Assembly (NCBI GenBank): GCA_047975205.1
Contig: JBKEDC010000009.1
Span: 1-45,940 of the forward strand
Source: JBKEDC01 sp047975205
GTDB lineage: Bacteria; Bacteroidota; Bacteroidia; Bacteroidales; Prolixibacteraceae
DNA length: 45,940 bases
Direction: 5' to 3'
The notes below the pieces were generated by a model. It searched no databases and was not told the origin of the DNA. It saw only the letters and a list, made by a program, of their open reading frames with translations. Position 1 is the stretch's first letter, and every line of letters starts with the position of its first letter. A program made the position numbers and the translations under genes. Positions 42,425 through 45,940 of this stretch are shown one piece after another.

Positions 42425-44593
42425 TTATTGTATTGGATTAATTCCTGCAAACGTCGGCTTCACTTCCAAAATATTTCCATCTGCATCAAAGTCTAGTTTA
42501 TCGATACACACTTCACGATGAAATCCTCCACTTCCATTTGGCATCTCCACACCATTGGGATAAGTAAATCGATGATAAACCAAATACCATTCATCTTTGC
42601 CAGGTACTTGAATGGTTGAATTATGTCCCGTGGCAAAAATACCTGTGACATCATCGCGTTGAATAACAATATTATTTTTAGGAATCGTTAGTTTGCCCAT
42701 TGGAGAATTAGACGTGGCATAACGCACCTTATAATTCGGGCTGCGCGTATCATCTTCCGACCACATAAAATAATAAATACCATTTCGGAAGAAAACATGT
42801 GTTCCTTCTCGATAAGTACCATCAATATTAAATTGTTTTAGTGTTCTTTTCTTTAATGAAATCATATCTGCATTCAATTCAGCTCCTGCCATATAACCAT
42901 TTCCCCAATACAAATAAGATTTATTGGTTTTAGGATCAGTAAATACATCCGGATCAATTTCTTGTCCTCGGTTCACCCCTAAAGTCTTAAAATCAATCAA
43001 TGCTTTTCCACTATCTTTAAATGGACCTGTAGGATTATCGGCAACAGCTACTCCTATTTTTTGTGCTGCTGTAAAATAGTAGAAGTATTTATATGCTCCG
43101 TTTATTTTTTTCTCTACAATGCAAGGAGCCCACGCATTTCGATCTGCCCATGATACATCTTTTTTCAAATTAAGGATTGTACCATCATCCTTCCAATCTA
43201 CTAAATTATCTGAAGAGAATGCTTTAAAATAATAACCGCCCCAACCATCAAAACCATCGGTTGTAGGATAAATATAATATTTACCTGTTTTCTCTGAATA
43301 CAAGATGTCAGGATCTGCATAATAGCCATCTAATACCGGATTATGATCTTCCGATGCCGAAACCTGATACACAACATTCCCTTTCCCTTCTATCGAGAAA
43401 GTATAATCTATTGCTCCTTTAGTAAAATCTTGAGTACCTGTCGGAGTGTAGCTTATTCCCGGATAACAGGCAAACGAAGGTTCAAATGCAACTAAGTTTA
43501 CCCCTCGCTTTACCGGGAGATGAATAGTTTTCTTTTCCCCGTTAATATCAATATTATTCTTTTTCAAGTCTTGTGTATCAATATCTATCAACACATCATC
43601 AAAAGTCCCCCATTTTGCAATAACTCTTTTCATCTCTTTTACTGTAATTGGCATCACAGTGCCATGACGCGCATGAAAATTCATGGAAATGTCTTCATCA
43701 ATTACAGAGAAGTGCTCTAAATCAGAACTTTTGGTAAATTGATAACGACCTCTTGTATAAACATCATACATGAGTATGTAGTCATTCGAGTTATTTAACT
43801 TGAAGATTCCGCTTCCCTCAACTCCTGCTTTCTCGCAATCCACACGCTTATCGCTTACTAATTTATAGCCTTCTGTCAGCTTGTCTGATATTGCCAGCTT
43901 AATTCCCGGATTTCCGTCCTCCGCCTTATGAAATAAATAAAATTTCCCATTGTAAGGAATTATGTCTCCATCAATACAAGCTTTTGTTTTACTATCTGTC
44001 GGTGGAAAATATAGCTGTTTCGGTGCTTCCTCTAAAGCCGTAAAATTTTTATTAGCATAAGCATAATAAATGATATCCGGCTGCCCATCTCCATTTCTCA
44101 TAGAAAAATAAACCATATATTTCCCCACGGCTTCGTCGAAAATCACTTGTGGAGCCCATACTCGATCTACTTTTGCGAAATCATTCGAATATGTTTCAGG
44201 AATGTTTACTATAGATGAAGTCCAATGAATTAGATCGTCAGATTTCATAAGAATCATAGCATAGTTCTTCCACCCCATTTTAGGCACATATAAATCCGTA
44301 GCAACCATATAAAAGCCATCGTTATCAGCTCCTCTCAAGATATGAGGATCGCGCACACCTCCTGAAGTACTTATATCTTTAGAATCAATTATTGCCTTAT
44401 TGTTATTCAGTGCCCGGTAGTTATATCCATCTTTACTGACTGCAAAATGAATAGCTTCTTCACCGGGAGCATTGCCTGTAAAATAGGCAAATAAATATCC
44501 TTCGAATTTCTCCGGCTTCTCCGTGCAGTTTACGAATAGCACCATGCACATAATACTTGCTAAAAATAGCTTAAAAGTTACTTTTGTTATCAT
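42425..44593 (-). CDS. Tandem GH43 domain lipoprotein
   Basis: A 722-residue lipoprotein (lipobox LFVNC, Cys23), with the start taken at the ATG at 44593; an upstream start at 44674 would add 27 residues lacking signal character. Two GH43-type five-bladed propellers follow. The first (about 32-350) has RDPHIL (Asp82), WAPQVIFDE and a glutamate in VEGSGIF (Glu259), but no clear N-terminal catalytic aspartate. The second (about 418-720) has all three: YYADPDIL (Asp427), EIDPDVF (Asp549) and REGTHVF (Glu596). GH43 enzymes are mainly alpha-L-arabinofuranosidases, beta-xylosidases or exo-galactanases. First gene of the operon; the second domain is probably the active arabinosidase or galactanase. 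Confidence 0.88.
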   Translation of the reverse strand: MITKVTFKLFLASIMCMVLFVNCTEKPEKFEGYLFAYFTGNAPGEEAIHFAVSKDGYNYRALNNNKAIIDSKDISTSGGVRDPHILRGADNDGFYMVATDLYVPKMGWKNYAMILMKSDDLIHWTSSIVNIPETYSNDFAKVDRVWAPQVIFDEAVGKYMVYFSMRNGDGQPDIIYYAYANKNFTALEEAPKQLYFPPTDSKTKACIDGDIIPYNGKFYLFHKAEDGNPGIKLAISDKLTEGYKLVSDKRVDCEKAGVEGSGIFKLNNSNDYILMYDVYTRGRYQFTKSSDLEHFSVIDEDISMNFHARHGTVMPITVKEMKRVIAKWGTFDDVLIDIDTQDLKKNNIDINGEKKTIHLPVKRGVNLVAFEPSFACYPGISYTPTGTQDFTKGAIDYTFSIEGKGNVVYQVSASEDHNPVLDGYYADPDILYSEKTGKYYIYPTTDGFDGWGGYYFKAFSSDNLVDWKDDGTILNLKKDVSWADRNAWAPCIVEKKINGAYKYFYYFTAAQKIGVAVADNPTGPFKDSGKALIDFKTLGVNRGQEIDPDVFTDPKTNKSYLYWGNGYMAGAELNADMISLKKRTLKQFNIDGTYREGTHVFFRNGIYYFMWSEDDTRSPNYKVRYATSNSPMGKLTIPKNNIVIQRDDVTGIFATGHNSTIQVPGKDEWYLVYHRFTYPNGVEMPNGSGGFHREVCIDKLDFDADGNILEVKPTFAGINPIQ

Positions 44594-44618
44594 ATATTTT
44601 ATTGATTTTAATTTCAAG

Positions 44619-44655
44619 TTTGCAAACCTACTCTTCCAACTAAAGTTGAAAAGAG
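44619..44655 (-). promoter_or_regulatory. Promoter and operator-like inverted repeat of glycan operon
   Basis: Minus-strand TAGGTTTG (44623-44630) is a TAnnTTTG match, about 30 bases before the ATG. Directly upstream an imperfect inverted repeat spans 44631-44655 (CTCTTCCAACT facing AGTTGAAAAGAG), over the -33 position. A 10-base palindrome GTTTGCAAAC (44619-44628) overlaps the -7 element. Both are plausible binding sites for a regulator. Confidence 0.5.
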
Positions 44656-44674
44656 CATATGAACAAACATACAA

Positions 44675-44992
44675 TACAAGTCAAATATTTAAAAGGTATT
44701 ATTGCTCATTTTGTAGTAAAAATCTGATATTCATTGCATTTTTTCGATAACGATTTGCATTTTTTCAACATTTCAACTTTTATAGCCGCAAATCTCACCG
44801 ATTGAAATATATTAAGCAACAAAAGTTTTATTGTTTTAACAATTAGCATATTGATAGATCGAATAGAAAATTCATACTGCTTTATACTCTGTATTTTGTG
44901 GAGGAAATAATAAACCTGATACAAGTATGGGGGGGGGGCACTCAATGCTAAACATTCGTGGTTACACACAGAAAATCACTTTGCCGTACGAA
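44675..44992. other. Intergenic region with a nine-G run
   Basis: No gene is recognisable between the glycan operon promoter and the IS30 end. A homopolymer of nine G occurs at 44930-44938, the only such run I saw in the window. A small minus-strand frame crossing it has no family resemblance. Confidence 0.45.
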
Positions 44993-45027
44993 AAATTCCA
45001 TTAGTAAATGTCCGTTTAGGGAATAAA

Positions 45028-45094
45028 TTTCTCTCTTTGCGGAGTGGAGTGTAGCGAAACGAAGCAAAGAGAGAAAGCACAAAGGCTTTCTCTC
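45028..45094 (+). repeat. Mutually exclusive hairpins in the IS30 leader
   Basis: TTTCTCTCTTTGC (45028-45040) pairs perfectly with 45064-45076. The same right arm, as GAGAGAAAGC (45069-45078), pairs perfectly with GCTTTCTCTC (45085-45094). The two stems compete for 45069-45076, so only one can form at a time. Confidence 0.8.
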
Positions 45095-45138
45095 ACAGAA
45101 TTAAATGCTTTCTCTGTCTTCGACTAAAAAAGTTAAAG

Positions 45139-45940
45139 ATGGGACATTTAAGACTGGAACAAGGATATGCTATTGAAGCATATTTAAAAAGCGGAAAGAC
45201 AAAAGTTTTTATTGCAAAACAGTTGGGCTTTGATGAAAGCACGATTCGCAGAGAAATAAAACGCAACTCTACAAAGACAGGCAAATACAATCCTGACTTT
45301 GCGCAGGAACTTGCAAATGAACGAAAGGAGCGTTTTGCTATAAATAGGAAGTTTGACGTTAACATGAAGCAGTATATAGACCGAATGGTAACTTCAAAAC
45401 AATGGTCTCTCCAGCAGATTAAGGGGATATGTGATAAGGAATCAAGACCAATGGTTTGTGTGGAAAGGATATATCAATACATAAGAAGAGACAAGGCTTT
45501 AGGAGGCTCTATTTATAAGAGCTTAAGGCATAAATTAAAGAATAGAACCAGACCTGTTTCCAGCAAGCGTCAAGTCATTAAAGACAAAGTTTCTATTGAT
45601 GACAGGCCGGATATAATAAATAATAAAGAGCGGCTTGGGGATTGGGAGATAGATTTAATTGTAGGCAAAGAAAATAAGGGTGCAATGGCAACCATAGTAG
45701 AACGAACAACATCGATGCTACTGATAAGGAAGCTTGAACATGGAAAGAATGCCGACCGGCTTGCTAAGGTTGTCATAGGTATGCTAAGACTTTATAAGAA
45801 GTACGCTTTGTCGATAACAAGCGATAATGGAAGCGAATTTGCCAGACATAAACTTATCTCTCAAAAGCTTGATTGTGAGTTCTATTTTGCTCATCCTTAT
45901 TCTTCATGGGAAAGAGGATTGAGTGAATATACAAATAAGC
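45139..45940 (+). CDS. IS30-family transposase (truncated by window end)
   Basis: The frame opens at ATG 45139 and is still open at 45940, giving 267 visible residues. The N-terminus has a helix-turn-helix (KTKVFIAKQLGFDESTIRRE, then IKRNS) typical of IS30, and the DDE core appears as LGDWEIDLIVG (first Asp), ITSDNGSEFA (second Asp) and the segment PYSSWERGLSEYTNK (Glu). The expected NENTNG is SEYTNK here, a mild divergence. Family length is about 320-380 residues, so the last part lies outside. It moves the element by a copy-out mechanism known for IS30. The leader hairpins at 45028-45094 may reduce read-through expression from outside. Confidence 0.92.
   Translation, partial: MGHLRLEQGYAIEAYLKSGKTKVFIAKQLGFDESTIRREIKRNSTKTGKYNPDFAQELANERKERFAINRKFDVNMKQYIDRMVTSKQWSLQQIKGICDKESRPMVCVERIYQYIRRDKALGGSIYKSLRHKLKNRTRPVSSKRQVIKDKVSIDDRPDIINNKERLGDWEIDLIVGKENKGAMATIVERTTSMLLIRKLEHGKNADRLAKVVIGMLRLYKKYALSITSDNGSEFARHKLISQKLDCEFYFAHPYSSWERGLSEYTNK

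Larger units (their letters stand above)
44993..45940 (+). mobile_element. IS30-family insertion sequence, left part
   Basis: The segment from the first base shared with the relic at 8576 through the partial transposase. The left terminal repeat cannot be defined because the right end is outside the window. A leader of about 145 bases precedes the transposase and contains two alternative hairpins (45028-45094). Confidence 0.75.

Noticed and set aside
36133..44655. A complete polysaccharide utilisation locus
   Set aside because: No SusC, SusD, hybrid two-component sensor or anti-sigma factor is encoded in the window.
44706..44969. An 87-codon minus-strand frame crossing the G-run
   Set aside because: No homology and low-complexity composition; the proline triplet merely reflects the homopolymer.
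1..45940. CRISPR arrays, tRNA or rRNA genes
   Set aside because: No regularly spaced direct repeats, and no conserved tRNA arms or rRNA segments were seen in the gene-free intervals.

Overview
The window looks like chromosomal DNA from a Bacteroidales bacterium (Bacteroidetes), probably Bacteroides-like. I cannot name the species. The evidence is low G+C, A-rich ribosome-binding regions without a strong Shine-Dalgarno, many Bacteroidetes-type promoters (-7 TAnnTTTG, sometimes with -33 TTTG), lineage-typical families (DUF4294, DUF2264, a Bacteroidetes-style Tgt, fused ThrA beside an ApgM-like protein) and many lipoproteins.

Layout. 1-962: no recognisable gene. 963-6520 (minus): rmuC, a coiled-coil membrane protein, argB, two tandem periplasmic cyclophilins and an orphan ECF sigma factor. 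7223-8488 (plus): a DUF4294 protein and a lipoprotein, then a decayed IS30-end relic. 8914-10326 (minus): a GH32-fold protein that has lost all three catalytic acids. 10474-12433 (plus): a tightly overlapping tatA / Na-Ca exchanger / LolD-like ATPase operon. 12445-13947 (minus): an MBL-fold hydrolase and a rubrerythrin. 14090-20851 (minus): a TetR-controlled exporter operon (TetR, TolC, HlyD lipoprotein, two ATPases, two ABC-2 permeases), with TetR boxes flanking its promoter. 21420-24809: a TIP30-like reductase, then tgt-lptG-META lipoprotein on the minus strand. 25019-27580 (plus): a small lipoprotein and dnaK. 27926-30028: a GC-rich DUF4353 beta-helix lipoprotein beside a mobilisation-gene fragment, possibly an acquired segment. 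30123-35214 (minus): threonine operon thrA - ApgM-like (probable homoserine kinase) - thrC. 35215-36132: no intact gene, but a glycosyltransferase family 9 relic. 36133-44593 (minus): four exported glycan-degrading proteins (GH43, GH88/105, DUF2264, GH2) in one operon with a strong terminator. 44993-45940: the left end of an IS30-family element whose transposase runs off the window.

How the genes work together. The exporter operon is self-contained and probably induced by the compound it exports. The glycan operon's activities (arabinosidase-type, unsaturated uronyl hydrolase, uronic-acid-linked, beta-galactosidase) fit side-chain trimming of type II arabinogalactan or pectic side chains, although SusC/SusD and a lyase are not in the window. 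The threonine operon covers aspartate phosphorylation, homoserine formation, a probable homoserine kinase step and threonine synthase.

The most interesting items are the catalytically dead GH32, the complementary ATPase defects and operator layout of the exporter, the IS30 leader with mutually exclusive hairpins and its relic 36 kb away, and the gene relics beside the foreign-looking beta-helix protein and the threonine operon. I did not find a clearly new multi-gene system.
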